Below, piece by piece: positions 25,630-34,505 of a DNA stretch of 64,000 nt; the first letter of the stretch is position 1, and every line of letters starts with the position of its first letter. A program made the translations under genes and the position numbers. Under the pieces are notes generated by a model. That model saw nothing but the letters and a program-made list of their open reading frames with translations. It ran no database searches and was not told the origin of the DNA. The DNA is from Allobosea sp. LC85 (GTDB taxonomy: Bacteria > Pseudomonadota > Alphaproteobacteria > Rhizobiales > Beijerinckiaceae): the NCBI RefSeq assembly GCF_000735605.1, contig NZ_JPKG01000052.1, positions 39,993 to 103,992 of the forward strand, in the 5' to 3' direction.

Positions 25630-26826
25630 GCTCTGCCCGGTCTTGCGGATGATGGCATCCTGGTGGCCGAGTACGAAGGGGCTGAGCTCAAGGCCAAGCC
25701 CGGCGCCCGCGAAGGGGTAGACATGGCCGTCCTCGATGCGCGGCATCACGGTGACAAGGTCGCGATACCAGGAGCTGTAATAAGCCCTGACTGATTCCTG
25801 GAAGATCGCATTGGGCAGGTTCAGCGCGAGGTGGATCGAAGCGGCGAAGACCACCGGACCGGTGCAGTCATGCGGAGCGACCGGGCGCTGAAAGGCCTCT
25901 GCCATGGAGGCAATCTTCTTCGCCTCGCTGAGGCCGCCGCACCAAGAGACGTCGAGCATGACGTAGTCGGCGGCGCCCTTGCGCAGCAGTTCAAGGAATT
26001 GCGAGCGCGTCGCCACCGTCTCGCTGGCGCAGACCGGCAAACCGGAGCGCTGGGCATAGATCGCGAGCGCGTCCGGATCCTGCATCTTGATCGGGTCCTC
26101 CGCCCAGAACGGACGGAACTCTTGCAGGGCGCGTGCGATCGCTAGCGCCGAGGGCAGATCCCACATCGAGTGCAGCTCGACCATCACCTCCATCCGGTCG
26201 CCAACCGCGTCGCGGATCTGGCGGAAGGGAGTAAGCGCCTTGTCGATGTCGGCGCGATGGATGAAGTTGCCGCCGCTGGCGACCGCGTAGGGATCGAATG
26301 GCCAGATCTTCATCGCCGTGATGCCCTCGTCAAGCAGGCTCTGGGCGAGCGCACCGGCATCGCGATGAAAGGCGATCTGGTCCTCATAGGGCCCCTCGGC
26401 CGCCTCGTCGCCTGTTCCAATGTATCGGCGCGTGCCGCGCTTGTTGTAGGTATAGCCGGCACAGGTGTTGTAGGTGCGGATCCGCGGCCGCGACAGGCCG
26501 CCGAGCAACTGGTGGATCGGTTGGTTCACAACCTTGCCGAACAGGTCCCAGAGCGCGATGTCGACGGCGGAGGCCGCGCGCATTTCGACTCCCGAGGAGC
26601 GGAAGCCCACATAGGTCTCGATCAGCAGCTTGGAGATCGCATCGATCTCCAGCGGGTTGCGGCCGATCAGCAGCGGCGCGACGTCGGAATGAAGATAGCT
26701 CGCGACCGCGTCGGCGCCGCGGAACGTTTCGCCGAGGCCTGTCACCCCCTCGTCGGTGTGGACGCGCAGCCAGAGAATGTTGTTCAGATGGGGAAGCTGG
26801 ATGGTTTCAAGAGCCGTGATCTTCAT
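25621..26826 (-). CDS. mandelate racemase/enolase-superfamily sugar-acid dehydratase
   Basis: A 401-residue enolase-superfamily protein. K173 in AMKIWPFDP is in the second-strand position; metal ligands are E217, E243 (FWAEDPIK) and E269 (CASET); H219, two residues after the first ligand (VMVELHS), and H319 (PHDCTGP) are placed as in galactonate dehydratase-type acid-sugar dehydratases. Glu instead of Asp as first ligand is slightly unusual. It likely dehydrates an aldarate or aldonate produced by the Udh and lactonase steps; the exact substrate is not predictable. Confidence 0.8.
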   Translation of the reverse strand: MKITALETIQLPHLNNILWLRVHTDEGVTGLGETFRGADAVASYLHSDVAPLLIGRNPLEIDAISKLLIETYVGFRSSGVEMRAASAVDIALWDLFGKVVNQPIHQLLGGLSRPRIRTYNTCAGYTYNKRGTRRYIGTGDEAAEGPYEDQIAFHRDAGALAQSLLDEGITAMKIWPFDPYAVASGGNFIHRADIDKALTPFRQIRDAVGDRMEVMVELHSMWDLPSALAIARALQEFRPFWAEDPIKMQDPDALAIYAQRSGLPVCASETVATRSQFLELLRKGAADYVMLDVSWCGGLSEAKKIASMAEAFQRPVAPHDCTGPVVFAASIHLALNLPNAIFQESVRAYYSSWYRDLVTVMPRIEDGHVYPFAGAGLGLELSPFVLGHQDAIIRKTGQSDL

Positions 26827-26891
26827 CGCCGATGATCCGAGAGAGGGCTAGGCACGAGGTCCGCAAAAGCGCGAACCTCGCATGGACGGTG

Positions 26892-27734
26892 TCAGTGGGC
26901 CGCCTGCTCGCGAGGCCGCCCCACGAGCTGGGTCGGATTTACGAAGCGCAGCGCGATCACGAGCCAGATCAGCGTCGTCACCATGTAGATCACCGCCATC
27001 GCGTCAATCGACTGCACCGCCCGCACGCCGGCCGCGAAGACTGCGTAGTAGAGCGCGACGACCAGCGTCTGGCTGGTCGGTCCGGCGACGAGGAAGGTCA
27101 GCTCGAAAATCGCGATTGTCCTGACCAGCACCAGCAACAGCGCCGCGAGGATGCCCGGCAGAAGCAGCGGCAGAAGCACATGCAGGAACAGTCGCGACGT
27201 GTTGGCGCCGAACACCTGCGCCGCCGCCTCGATCTTGGGATCGATCTGCTCAATGAAGGGCACCATCACCAGCACGACGAAGGGCACGGTCGGCACAAGG
27301 TTCGCGAGCACCACGCCCGCGAGCGAGCCGGCGAAGCCGGTCTGGTAGAGCACCGTCGCCAGCGGGATGCCGAAGGTGATCGGCGGGATCAGCAGCGGCA
27401 GCAGGAACAGCAGCATCAGCAGCCGCTTGCCCTTGAAGTCGCGCCGCGCCAGCGCATAGGCGGCCGGCACGCCGAGCAGCCCCGAGAACAATACGACCAG
27501 GAAGACCGCCTGGAATGTCACGGTCAGGACCTCGCCGAGCTGGAACTCCGCCCAGGCCGAGCCATACCAGCGCGTCGTCCAGCCGGCCGGCAGCCAGGTG
27601 CCGAGCCAGCGCGTGGCGAAGGAACTCGTCACCACGCTGCCGATCATGGCGAACAGGTTGACGACGAAGAAGACGATGAAGGCCCAGACGGCGGCGCTCC
27701 ACAGCCTCGCCGTCAAAGAGGTGTCCTTGATCAT
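26892..27734 (-). CDS. ABC importer permease
   Basis: A 280-residue binding-protein-dependent permease with six helices and the EAA motif IEAAAQVFGANTSRLFLHVL. I take the start at 27734 (MIKDTSLTARL), four bases after the stop of the preceding permease; longer readings run into that gene. Second membrane subunit of the sugar-acid importer. Confidence 0.8.
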   Translation of the reverse strand: MIKDTSLTARLWSAAVWAFIVFFVVNLFAMIGSVVTSSFATRWLGTWLPAGWTTRWYGSAWAEFQLGEVLTVTFQAVFLVVLFSGLLGVPAAYALARRDFKGKRLLMLLFLLPLLIPPITFGIPLATVLYQTGFAGSLAGVVLANLVPTVPFVVLVMVPFIEQIDPKIEAAAQVFGANTSRLFLHVLLPLLLPGILAALLLVLVRTIAIFELTFLVAGPTSQTLVVALYYAVFAAGVRAVQSIDAMAVIYMVTTLIWLVIALRFVNPTQLVGRPREQAAH

Positions 27735-27738
27735 GGTC

Positions 27739-28674
27739 TCAGCCCTTTCCGCCGGCTGTGGAGCCGCGATAGAGGAAGCCGCGCGCACCGAGCACGAGCC
27801 CGACAACGAGAAGCTGCACCGCACCCATCACCATCGCGATCGCGGAAGCCATGGCGTAGTCGTACTCCTCGAAGGCGGCCTGGTAGGCGGCGATCGAGAT
27901 CACGCGGGTGGGGCCGGCCGGCGAGCCGAGCAGCACCGCGGACGGGAAGACCGCAAAGGCCTGCACAAAGGAGAGGCAGAAGGTGATGGCCAGGCCCGGC
28001 AGGATCAGCGGCAGCAGGATGCGCCGGAAGCGCTCCCAGCCGCCGGCGCCGAGCGTCGCCGCCGAGCGCTCCAGATTGCGGTCGATGCCGCTGACATAGG
28101 ACAGTGTCAGCAGGAAAGCGAAGGGGAAGCCGGTGATCAGCAGGGAGAGGAACACGCCCCAGTAGTTGTGAATCAGCTTCACCGGGCTCGAGATGATGCC
28201 TGCCGTCATGAGGACGCGGTTGAACCAACCCTGCGGTCCCAGATAGTTCAGTAGCCCCTGCGCCACGAGCACGGTGCCGAGCGTGATCGGCACCACAAGG
28301 ATCGTGGTCAGCACGCGCTGGTAGCGGATATCGCGCACCCGCAGCGCAACCGGCACGGCCAGCACCGCATTGAGCAGCGTCACCGGCACGGCGAGCCATA
28401 GCGTCTTCCCGATCGTCTCATAGAGGAATGGATCAGAGAAGAACCGCGCATAGTTGGCGAGCAGCCCGCCGGCTTTCGGCTTGAAGGAGAGGAACAGCCC
28501 GTAGAGGAAGGGATAGACGAAGAGCAACACCAGGAAGCCGGCAGCCGGCAGCGCCAGGAGCGTGATGCCGTCATAGCCCTGCGCCTTAAGTCTTTGTCGC
28601 AACGGAACCGCTTCGGGCGCGACCGGAGCGGTGGCGTTTCTGGCTCGCGGCAGGGATGTGTCGAGGCTTGTCAT
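27739..28674 (-). CDS. ABC importer permease
   Basis: A 311-residue permease with a cytosolic N-terminal extension of about 35 residues and six helices; EAA-like loop around SAATLGAGGWERFRRILLPL. Its start overlaps the ATPase stop by four bases. With the next permease it forms the channel of the acidic-sugar importer. Confidence 0.82.
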   Translation of the reverse strand: MTSLDTSLPRARNATAPVAPEAVPLRQRLKAQGYDGITLLALPAAGFLVLLFVYPFLYGLFLSFKPKAGGLLANYARFFSDPFLYETIGKTLWLAVPVTLLNAVLAVPVALRVRDIRYQRVLTTILVVPITLGTVLVAQGLLNYLGPQGWFNRVLMTAGIISSPVKLIHNYWGVFLSLLITGFPFAFLLTLSYVSGIDRNLERSAATLGAGGWERFRRILLPLILPGLAITFCLSFVQAFAVFPSAVLLGSPAGPTRVISIAAYQAAFEEYDYAMASAIAMVMGAVQLLVVGLVLGARGFLYRGSTAGGKG

Positions 28675-29747
28675 GCGTCCGCTCCGGCGAAGACGACCGC
28701 CCGATCGGGCTCGGCCTGGAGATGCACGGTCTCGCCGACGGCGAGTGCGCGCGGCGCGGCGAAGACGAGGTCGCGGCCGCCTGGACCCTGCGCGAAGCCG
28801 ACATGGTCGCGGCCGCGGAATTCGGAGCTGATCACCGAAGCCGCGAGCGTGTCCGCGCCGGCGGGCACCGCGATCAGGTCGTCAGGACGGATCGCGACCA
28901 CGGCGCGCGCGCCCGGGCGGATCTGCTCGCGCAGGCGGCCGTGCAGCCGCGCCTCGCCGACGGCGATCTCCGCGATGCCGCCTTCCGTGGAGACAAGCGT
29001 GCCTTCGACGCGATTGCGGAAGCCCATGAAATCCGCGACGTCGAGATGGTCGGGCTCGGCGAAGAGCTCATGCGGCGTGCCGACCTGACGGATCGTGCCG
29101 TCGCGCAGCACGACGATGCGGTCGGCGAGCGAAAGCGCCTCCTCCTGGTCGTGGGTGACATAGATCGTGGTGGCGCCGAGCGAATTATGGATGCGGCGCA
29201 TCTCGGCGCGCATCTCAAGGCGCAGCTTCGCGTCGAGATTGGAGAGCGGCTCGTCCATCAACACGAGCGGCGGCTCGATGACGATGGCGCGCGCTATTGC
29301 GACACGCTGCTGCTGGCCACCGGAAAGTTGACCCGGCAGCTTGTCCTCCTGGCCATTGAGGCGCACGAGCGCAACAGCCTCCTCGACGCGACGCGCAATC
29401 TCGGCGCTCGGAACGCGGCGCATCTGCAATCCGAAAGCAATGTTCTTGCGCACGCTCATGTGCGGAAACAGCGCATAATTCTGGAAGACCATACCGAAGC
29501 CGCGCTCCTCGGGCCGAAGGCGATCGATGCGCTTGTCGTCAAGCCAGATGCCGCCCGAGGTCGAGACCAGGAGCCCGGCGATGCAGTTCAGCGTCGTCGA
29601 CTTGCCACAGCCGGAAGGACCGAGAAGGGCGATGAACTCGCCTTTCCGGATCGTCAGCGAGACGTCGTCGAGCGCGTTGTGTGTTCCGAACTGGCGTCCG
29701 AGACGCTCAAGGCGCAGTTCGTGGAAATTGGCGGCGTGAATGGACAT
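28671..29747 (-). CDS. ABC importer ATPase (CUT1/PotA-like, with TOBE domain)
   Basis: A 358-residue ATPase: Walker A GPSGCGKST (43-51), signature LSGGQ (141-145), Walker B LVLMDEP (161-167), and a C-terminal regulatory TOBE-like domain from about residue 240. Start at the ATG giving MSIHAANFHE; an in-frame ATG eight codons upstream lies closer to the intercistronic hairpin. Couples ATP hydrolysis to the two downstream permeases. Confidence 0.83.
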   Translation of the reverse strand: MSIHAANFHELRLERLGRQFGTHNALDDVSLTIRKGEFIALLGPSGCGKSTTLNCIAGLLVSTSGGIWLDDKRIDRLRPEERGFGMVFQNYALFPHMSVRKNIAFGLQMRRVPSAEIARRVEEAVALVRLNGQEDKLPGQLSGGQQQRVAIARAIVIEPPLVLMDEPLSNLDAKLRLEMRAEMRRIHNSLGATTIYVTHDQEEALSLADRIVVLRDGTIRQVGTPHELFAEPDHLDVADFMGFRNRVEGTLVSTEGGIAEIAVGEARLHGRLREQIRPGARAVVAIRPDDLIAVPAGADTLAASVISSEFRGRDHVGFAQGPGGRDLVFAAPRALAVGETVHLQAEPDRAVVFAGADA

Positions 29748-29773
29748 GGCTGACACTCGCGGCGTGCGCAATG

Positions 29774-29804
29774 AACGGGCGCCCGCCCGTGGCGGGCGCC
29801 CGTT
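29774..29804 (-). promoter_or_regulatory. perfect 14-bp intercistronic hairpin after the binding-protein gene
   Basis: AACGGGCGCCCGCC (29774-29787) and GGCGGGCGCCCGTT (29791-29804) pair perfectly around CGT. It lies 23 bases after the stop of the binding protein and before the ATPase start, with no T-tract on the minus strand. This is the classic position of a stem-loop that protects the upstream mRNA and gives excess binding protein over the membrane components. Confidence 0.7.
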
Positions 29805-29827
29805 GATGAAGAGCGGAAGGGCGACGG

Positions 29828-31000
29828 CTACTTCGAGCCGATCTCCTGGTCCCAGCGACGGAAGGCCTGGACGAGCTGCTCGGGTTCGAGCGGCAGTTCC
29901 TTGGGGTTGTCCGCGATCAGCTTCTCGTATTCGGGGCGACCGTACTCCGCCAGCGCGTCCTGGCTTGCTTTTGGAGCCATCGAGAGGGGCACGTCCTTGA
30001 CTGCCGGGCCGGGATAGAAATAGCCCTCGTCATAGGCATAGGCCTGCTGGTCTTTCTTCAGCATATGGGCGATGAGATCGATCAGGATCGGGATGCGTTC
30101 GGGGGCGACGCCCTTCGGAATGCTGAGATAATGCGCGTCGACCACCCAGCGGAAGCCCTTCAGCGTCTGGACCTTGGCGTCCTTCGGCACGATCCCTAGC
30201 ACCCGCGGGTTGATGTCCCAGCCGGTGGTCGTCACGATCATGTCGCGCGTGCCGTCGCCGAACTCCTTCATCACGGCGCCAGTGCCGGTCGGATAATACT
30301 CGATCGTCTTGTGGAGCTCCTTGAGATAGGCCCAGGTCTTATCCCAGCCCTTGACGGGATCCTTCGGATCGGCATCGCCAAGGAGATAGGGCAGGCCCAT
30401 GAGGAAGGTGCGGCCAGGGCCGGAATTGGCCGGCCGCGCGTAGATGAACTTCTTCGGGTTCTGCTTGGCCCAGTCGAGCAACTCCTCGGCCGTCGTCGGC
30501 GGAGTCTTGACCCGCGAGGGCGCGTATTCGAGCAATGGTCCGGAAGGATAATAGCTCACGACGACGCCGCGTCCCTTGGCAAGGGACTGCATGCGCCAAG
30601 CCGGATCGAGATAGATCGACTGGAGGTCGGGCAGGTTCTTTCCCTGCAGTCCCAGCAGATCGTAGAAGATGTCGTCGGCGAGGCCGGCCGAAAGGGCATC
30701 AGGCCCGATGATGACGAGATCGATGTCGACGCGGTTTGCACCTTGCTGCGCCTTGATCTTGCTCGGCAGTTCCGGCGCCGGCGCCTTGGTGAAGGCTATA
30801 CGCGAGACGAGCTCGGGATTGGCCTTGCGGTAGTTGTCGAAGGCCGGCTGCGTGAGCGCGAGATTGCCGGCAGCGTCGATGACGTTCAGGAGCAACGGCG
30901 CTTTCGGCTTCGCGACCTGGGCTGCGGCCGGAAGAGCTCCGAGCCCGACGACGCCGAGCGCGCCGCCGATGAGATGCCGTCTGGAGATGTCGTGTGTCAT
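29828..31000 (-). CDS. ABC importer substrate-binding protein (family 1), Tat-type signal
   Basis: A 390-residue extracellular solute-binding protein. The N-terminus MTHDISRRHLIGGALG is a twin-arginine signal, cleaved near residue 28 (AAAQ). The mature protein has the family 1 two-lobe pattern with a conserved VDIDLVIIGPDALSAGL segment. It serves the importer encoded downstream. Operon context with the sugar-acid enzymes suggests a uronate, aldarate or related ligand; this is inference. Confidence 0.8.
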   Translation of the reverse strand: MTHDISRRHLIGGALGVVGLGALPAAAQVAKPKAPLLLNVIDAAGNLALTQPAFDNYRKANPELVSRIAFTKAPAPELPSKIKAQQGANRVDIDLVIIGPDALSAGLADDIFYDLLGLQGKNLPDLQSIYLDPAWRMQSLAKGRGVVVSYYPSGPLLEYAPSRVKTPPTTAEELLDWAKQNPKKFIYARPANSGPGRTFLMGLPYLLGDADPKDPVKGWDKTWAYLKELHKTIEYYPTGTGAVMKEFGDGTRDMIVTTTGWDINPRVLGIVPKDAKVQTLKGFRWVVDAHYLSIPKGVAPERIPILIDLIAHMLKKDQQAYAYDEGYFYPGPAVKDVPLSMAPKASQDALAEYGRPEYEKLIADNPKELPLEPEQLVQAFRRWDQEIGSK

Positions 31001-31096
31001 GGTTCCCTACCCATTTCGGAATTTGAAGGATTGTCCGCGGGCGTTGGTTCGCCCGTCGGTTGTTTTCGGGTCCGGTCCGGACCTGGGAGTTTCATC

Positions 31097-32023
31097 TCAT
31101 TCGGCGGCCTGCGCCGGCGCGATCTCCTGGCCGAGGTTGCGAAGGATGGCGGCGAGTGCGGCGCGGTCGGTTTCGCCCAGCCGCGGTAGCCCCGGTAGGC
31201 GCACCGGGCCGACGGGCCAGCCCGACAGCTCGAGCGCCTCCTTGACGACGGTCACATTGGCGCCATTGTTGTGCTTGGTGCGCAGCTTCTCGAAGGCGGC
31301 GATCGGCGCGATCAGGCTGCGCGCCTGCGCATAGTCGCTGGACTCCAGCGCTTTCCAGATCGCAAGCGAGCGCGCTGGATCGACATTGACCAGACCCGAC
31401 GTGAAGCCGCGCGCGCCGGTGCCGTAGAAGGAGGGTGCCCAGCCCTCGGCCAGCCCGCAGACCCAGATCGCGGCGCAGTCCTCGGTCGCGCGGATGCACT
31501 CGGATAAGTGCAGGAGGTTGGGCGTCGCGAATTTGATGCCTGCCATGTTCGGATGGCGCGCGATGCGGACGACCTCCTCGACCGGGATCGCGTCCGAGCG
31601 CAAATAGGCCATCACCGGTGCCGTCGAGGCCTCCGCAATCGACAGAAAATAGTCAGCCTGAGCGGCCGGAGCAGCGAAGGGATCGAGCGGATGATGCACC
31701 ATCAGCGCCTCGGCGCCCGCCGCCACGGCGAGCTTTGCCGTCGCCAGCGCCTCGGAGAGGGAGCGCCCGACCGCCGCCGTCTTCAGCGGCTTGTCGCCCA
31801 TCGCCGCGAACGCGACCGCCTGCAACCGCACGACCTCGTCGAAGGTCAGACTGAAGAACTCGCCGGTGTTCCCGCCCGAGACAATGTTCTGAATGCCGGC
31901 TTCGGCGATGCGGCGCACGACCTTTTGCAGCAACGTCTCATCCAGAAGCCCGTCGGCGTCATAGGGCGTGACATGGATACCCGAAATGCCACCCAGGGCG
32001 CTGCGAACGCGTTCGATGCTCAT
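31097..32023 (-). CDS. DapA-family lyase/dehydratase (KdgD-like)
   Basis: A 308-residue N-acetylneuraminate lyase/DHDPS-fold protein. The Schiff-base lysine is K164 (GIKFA), the catalytic tyrosine Y140 (VMAYLRSD) and the substrate loop GNTGEF at 51-56. In uronate and aldarate pathways such enzymes act as 5-dehydro-4-deoxyglucarate dehydratase (KdgD) giving alpha-ketoglutarate semialdehyde, or as KDG-type aldolases. Lysine biosynthesis is unlikely because the gene sits between a GntR regulator and a sugar-acid importer. Overlaps the regulator stop by four bases. Confidence 0.78.
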   Translation of the reverse strand: MSIERVRSALGGISGIHVTPYDADGLLDETLLQKVVRRIAEAGIQNIVSGGNTGEFFSLTFDEVVRLQAVAFAAMGDKPLKTAAVGRSLSEALATAKLAVAAGAEALMVHHPLDPFAAPAAQADYFLSIAEASTAPVMAYLRSDAIPVEEVVRIARHPNMAGIKFATPNLLHLSECIRATEDCAAIWVCGLAEGWAPSFYGTGARGFTSGLVNVDPARSLAIWKALESSDYAQARSLIAPIAAFEKLRTKHNNGANVTVVKEALELSGWPVGPVRLPGLPRLGETDRAALAAILRNLGQEIAPAQAAE

Positions 32024-32718
32024 GGCTTTTCTCCGGTCGGCGCGCGGCCGAAAACAGTTTCGATATGTCGTTGCCCCGAGCGCACGATGTGATCGCGCAT
32101 GATCCGCTCGGCAGCGTCCTGATCCCCGGCCGCTATGGCGTCGAGGATCGCGCGATGCTCGGCAAGGGCGCGACCGCGCTCGTCTGCCTCCCGCAGCAGC
32201 CCGACCCGGGTGGTGTGGTTGTAGATTTGCTGCTTGCCCTGCAATCGCCTGAGATAATCGCAGCCCGAAGCCTCGTGGATCTGTCCATGAAAAAGTTCGT
32301 TGAGCTCAATCAGGCGCTCGACATCGCCCGAGCGGGTCGCGGCCTCCATGTCGGCGACCTGCGCCCGCAGCACCTCGACATCCGCACGGGATGCGCGTTT
32401 GGCCGCCATGCGGGCAATCATGCTTTCCAGCGCCGCGCGGGCGAGCGACATTTCTTCCGCCTGTTGGGGGCCATAGGTGACGAAAACACCGCGGCGCGCC
32501 TCGGTTCTGATCAGGCCTTCGGCCTCGAGCTGACGTAAGGCCTCCTTCAACGGTGTGGTGCTGACACCGAGGTCAAGAGCGAGATCACGTTCATTCAGCC
32601 GCTCCCCGTCGCTGAAGCGGCCGGCGATGATCGCCTTGCGCAAGCTCTCGTGCACGTGGTCGCGCAGATTAATCAGGAACATTGGTTGGACGGGGCTGAC
32701 CCGCTTGGTGCGATCCAT
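32020..32718 (-). CDS. GntR-family (FCD) transcriptional regulator
   Basis: A 232-residue regulator: winged helix-turn-helix at about residues 15-75 (LNERDLALDLGVSTTPLKEA) and an FCD all-helical ligand domain from about residue 85, with the conserved FHGQIHEASG and metal-site histidines. Start at 32718 because GGGAGGG lies just before it; an ATG seven codons upstream lacks a site. First gene of the acidic-sugar operon and directly downstream of an 18-bp palindrome, so probably an autoregulating repressor relieved by a sugar-acid intermediate. Confidence 0.83.
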   Translation of the reverse strand: MDRTKRVSPVQPMFLINLRDHVHESLRKAIIAGRFSDGERLNERDLALDLGVSTTPLKEALRQLEAEGLIRTEARRGVFVTYGPQQAEEMSLARAALESMIARMAAKRASRADVEVLRAQVADMEAATRSGDVERLIELNELFHGQIHEASGCDYLRRLQGKQQIYNHTTRVGLLREADERGRALAEHRAILDAIAAGDQDAAERIMRDHIVRSGQRHIETVFGRAPTGEKP

Positions 32719-32756
32719 TGGGCCCTCCCTGTTCGACATCCACCGCCGGTTCTCTA

Positions 32757-32774
32757 ATATGAGATATCTGATAT
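32757..32774. promoter_or_regulatory. candidate operator for the GntR/FCD regulator
   Basis: ATATGAGATATCTGATAT is palindromic at 16 of 18 positions, with a perfect AGATATCT core. It is the most AT-rich spot in the area and lies 39 bases upstream of the regulator start, where -10/-35 elements would be expected. FCD regulators typically bind short AT-rich palindromes. Confidence 0.6.
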
Positions 32775-33098
32775 TTCAATGCCGATTTTCGAGAAGGCAG
32801 AAGGCACCTGATTTTCGTGCCCATTGCTTTCTGTTGAGGTTCACTTTGGCGGAGGCGCGCCAACCTCGGGCTTTTGGCCGGATCAGCAATCTGACTGTCC
32901 AAATCCGGGCCTTGCGATGGTCTGCACGGAGCCCGGCAGCGGCTAACTTCGGATCGTTTGAAAGCTCGAAGGCGCCGATACGGTGCGGCACCAGGCCATG
33001 AGCCTTCCGGATGCGCTGAGCCGAGCGGCAGGCCAACGCCGGCCAGCTTGGGGCTGCAGCCTCCTGTAGCGGTCGGCCCTGGCGCGTGTCCTTCGATG
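32775..33098. other. intergenic region without a supported gene
   Basis: About 320 bases between the GntR promoter and the 3' end of an AraC gene. Open frames exist on both strands but none has a ribosome binding site, a domain or coding-like composition. I see no repeat element in it. Confidence 0.45.
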
Positions 33099-34103
33099 CT
33101 ACATGCTCGAACGAAACTCCCGGGGGGTGCGGCCGGTCACCTTCTGGAAGGCGCGCGCGAAATTGGCGGGCGAGGAATAGCCCATCTCCGCCGAAACGCG
33201 GGTGATCGAGCCATTCATGTGCCGGAGCAGCTCGCTCGCCCGCTGGATCCGGGCCGCGTTCACCAGGCTGCGAAAATCCGTGCCAAGCCGGTTCAGCTCA
33301 CGTTGCAGCGTCCGGACGCTGGTCCCCATCGGTCGCGCCGCGCGATCGATCGACACGCTGCCCGCGAGAACCTGGGCCCGGATCTGCGCCATGACGACGT
33401 CGAGCAGTTCCCGTGGAGCGCCGCCGGGCCGCTCGCGCGCCACATCCTCGATGGTGACGATCGGCCATGACGCGCGGTTGGGCGCAGCAGACAAATGATG
33501 GCGTTCCACGACGACGGTCACCGCGGGCGCGTTGAAAATGACAGGGCACTGGAAGAGATCTTCGAACAGGCCAGCCTGGCGCGGCCTTTTGATATTGAGT
33601 TCGATGCGCAGTGGCCGCCAGTCAAGCGGCAAATAGGCCCTGAACACGCTCAGCAGAACGCCGGCCGCCGCGCCGGCGATCATGTCGTAGCCAGGGTGGC
33701 CGGCCAAGGCGAAGACATAGCTATACCGCGCCTCGTCGCCGACGATCGCGACAGACATCCTGTCATCGGTGCTATGATAGCAAAGGGCTGCAATGGCCCG
33801 CTCGATGGATTGGCCGAGCGTGTCGGCCCCCAGGACGTAGCGCCCAAAACTGCCATAGTTGGCAGCGTTCATCGTGGGGGCGATCATGAGCCCGAGATTG
33901 GGCTCGCCGGCTGCTCTTGCGGCGGCATTCACGAAGCCGATCACCGCGGCGTGCGGGATGAAGCAATTCCGCCCCTCGGTCAGTTCAAGATCGAATCCTG
34001 CGGCGCGGTTCGCCTGCAGAAGCGCCCTTTCCCCGATTTCCTGACGCACGAATGCCGGCAGCCCGTGCAGGATGTGGCTGGAGATGACTGGGATCTCAGC
34101 CAC
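33099..34103 (-). CDS. AraC-family regulator (OruR/ArgR-like N-terminal domain)
   Basis: About 334 residues: an N-terminal arabinose-binding-like domain (residues 1-200, starting VAEIPVISSHILHGLPAF) and a C-terminal double helix-turn-helix (about 235-334, with VSAEMGYSSPANFARAFQKV). I prefer the GTG at 34103 with GGAG nine bases upstream because it gives the usual family length; an in-frame start at 34199 would add 32 residues. It is divergent from the first DUF1254 gene and is the natural candidate to control it. Part of its 3' end is duplicated at 22798-22906. Confidence 0.8.
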   Translation of the reverse strand: MAEIPVISSHILHGLPAFVRQEIGERALLQANRAAGFDLELTEGRNCFIPHAAVIGFVNAAARAAGEPNLGLMIAPTMNAANYGSFGRYVLGADTLGQSIERAIAALCYHSTDDRMSVAIVGDEARYSYVFALAGHPGYDMIAGAAAGVLLSVFRAYLPLDWRPLRIELNIKRPRQAGLFEDLFQCPVIFNAPAVTVVVERHHLSAAPNRASWPIVTIEDVARERPGGAPRELLDVVMAQIRAQVLAGSVSIDRAARPMGTSVRTLQRELNRLGTDFRSLVNAARIQRASELLRHMNGSITRVSAEMGYSSPANFARAFQKVTGRTPREFRSSM

Positions 34104-34505
34104 GCGCTGGACGCTCCGGAATGCCGCAAGGTTGGCGCAAAATGAGTGGTCTCGAAATCCGATCGCTGCTTTGTGGCACAGTATAAGTGCAGCGGGCAAA
34201 CGGGAAAACCGGTTTTGGCCGTCGGCATAGCTTTGACATAGTTAAGGGAATGTCCGGCCGTGAGCGCGTGGAGTTTGACCAGTTCCGCCAAACCGCGCCG
34301 CGTACTCACAAATCCGGGTGCGTCCGGAGCGCGGGATGTCCGCTCGTCCGTCCCAGGCCCATCAAGCGGCGCAAGAGCGGAATTCGCCGGAAGCGGGGCC
34401 AGGTCGGCCATTCCTGCATTGTCAATCATCGCCGAGGTCGCGTAGCGTTACCCTGCGACCTGCGCGCGCCTGACCAAAAGTTGCGAACCGGAAGGAAGTG
34501 TTCAG
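34104..34505. other. divergent promoter region of the AraC and DUF1254 genes
   Basis: About 400 bases between the preferred AraC start and the DUF1254 start. It includes TTGGCGCAAAATGAG at 34132-34146, which resembles the half-sites found as pairs at 43868-43918, 47328-47378 and 56726-56773. I could not find a second half-site at the same spacing, so this is a weak candidate. Nothing else is recognised. Confidence 0.4.

Noticed and set aside
31097..32023. Calling the DapA-family gene dihydrodipicolinate synthase for lysine
   Set aside because: It is embedded between a GntR/FCD regulator and a sugar-acid importer, and overlaps the regulator gene; a sugar-acid role fits better.
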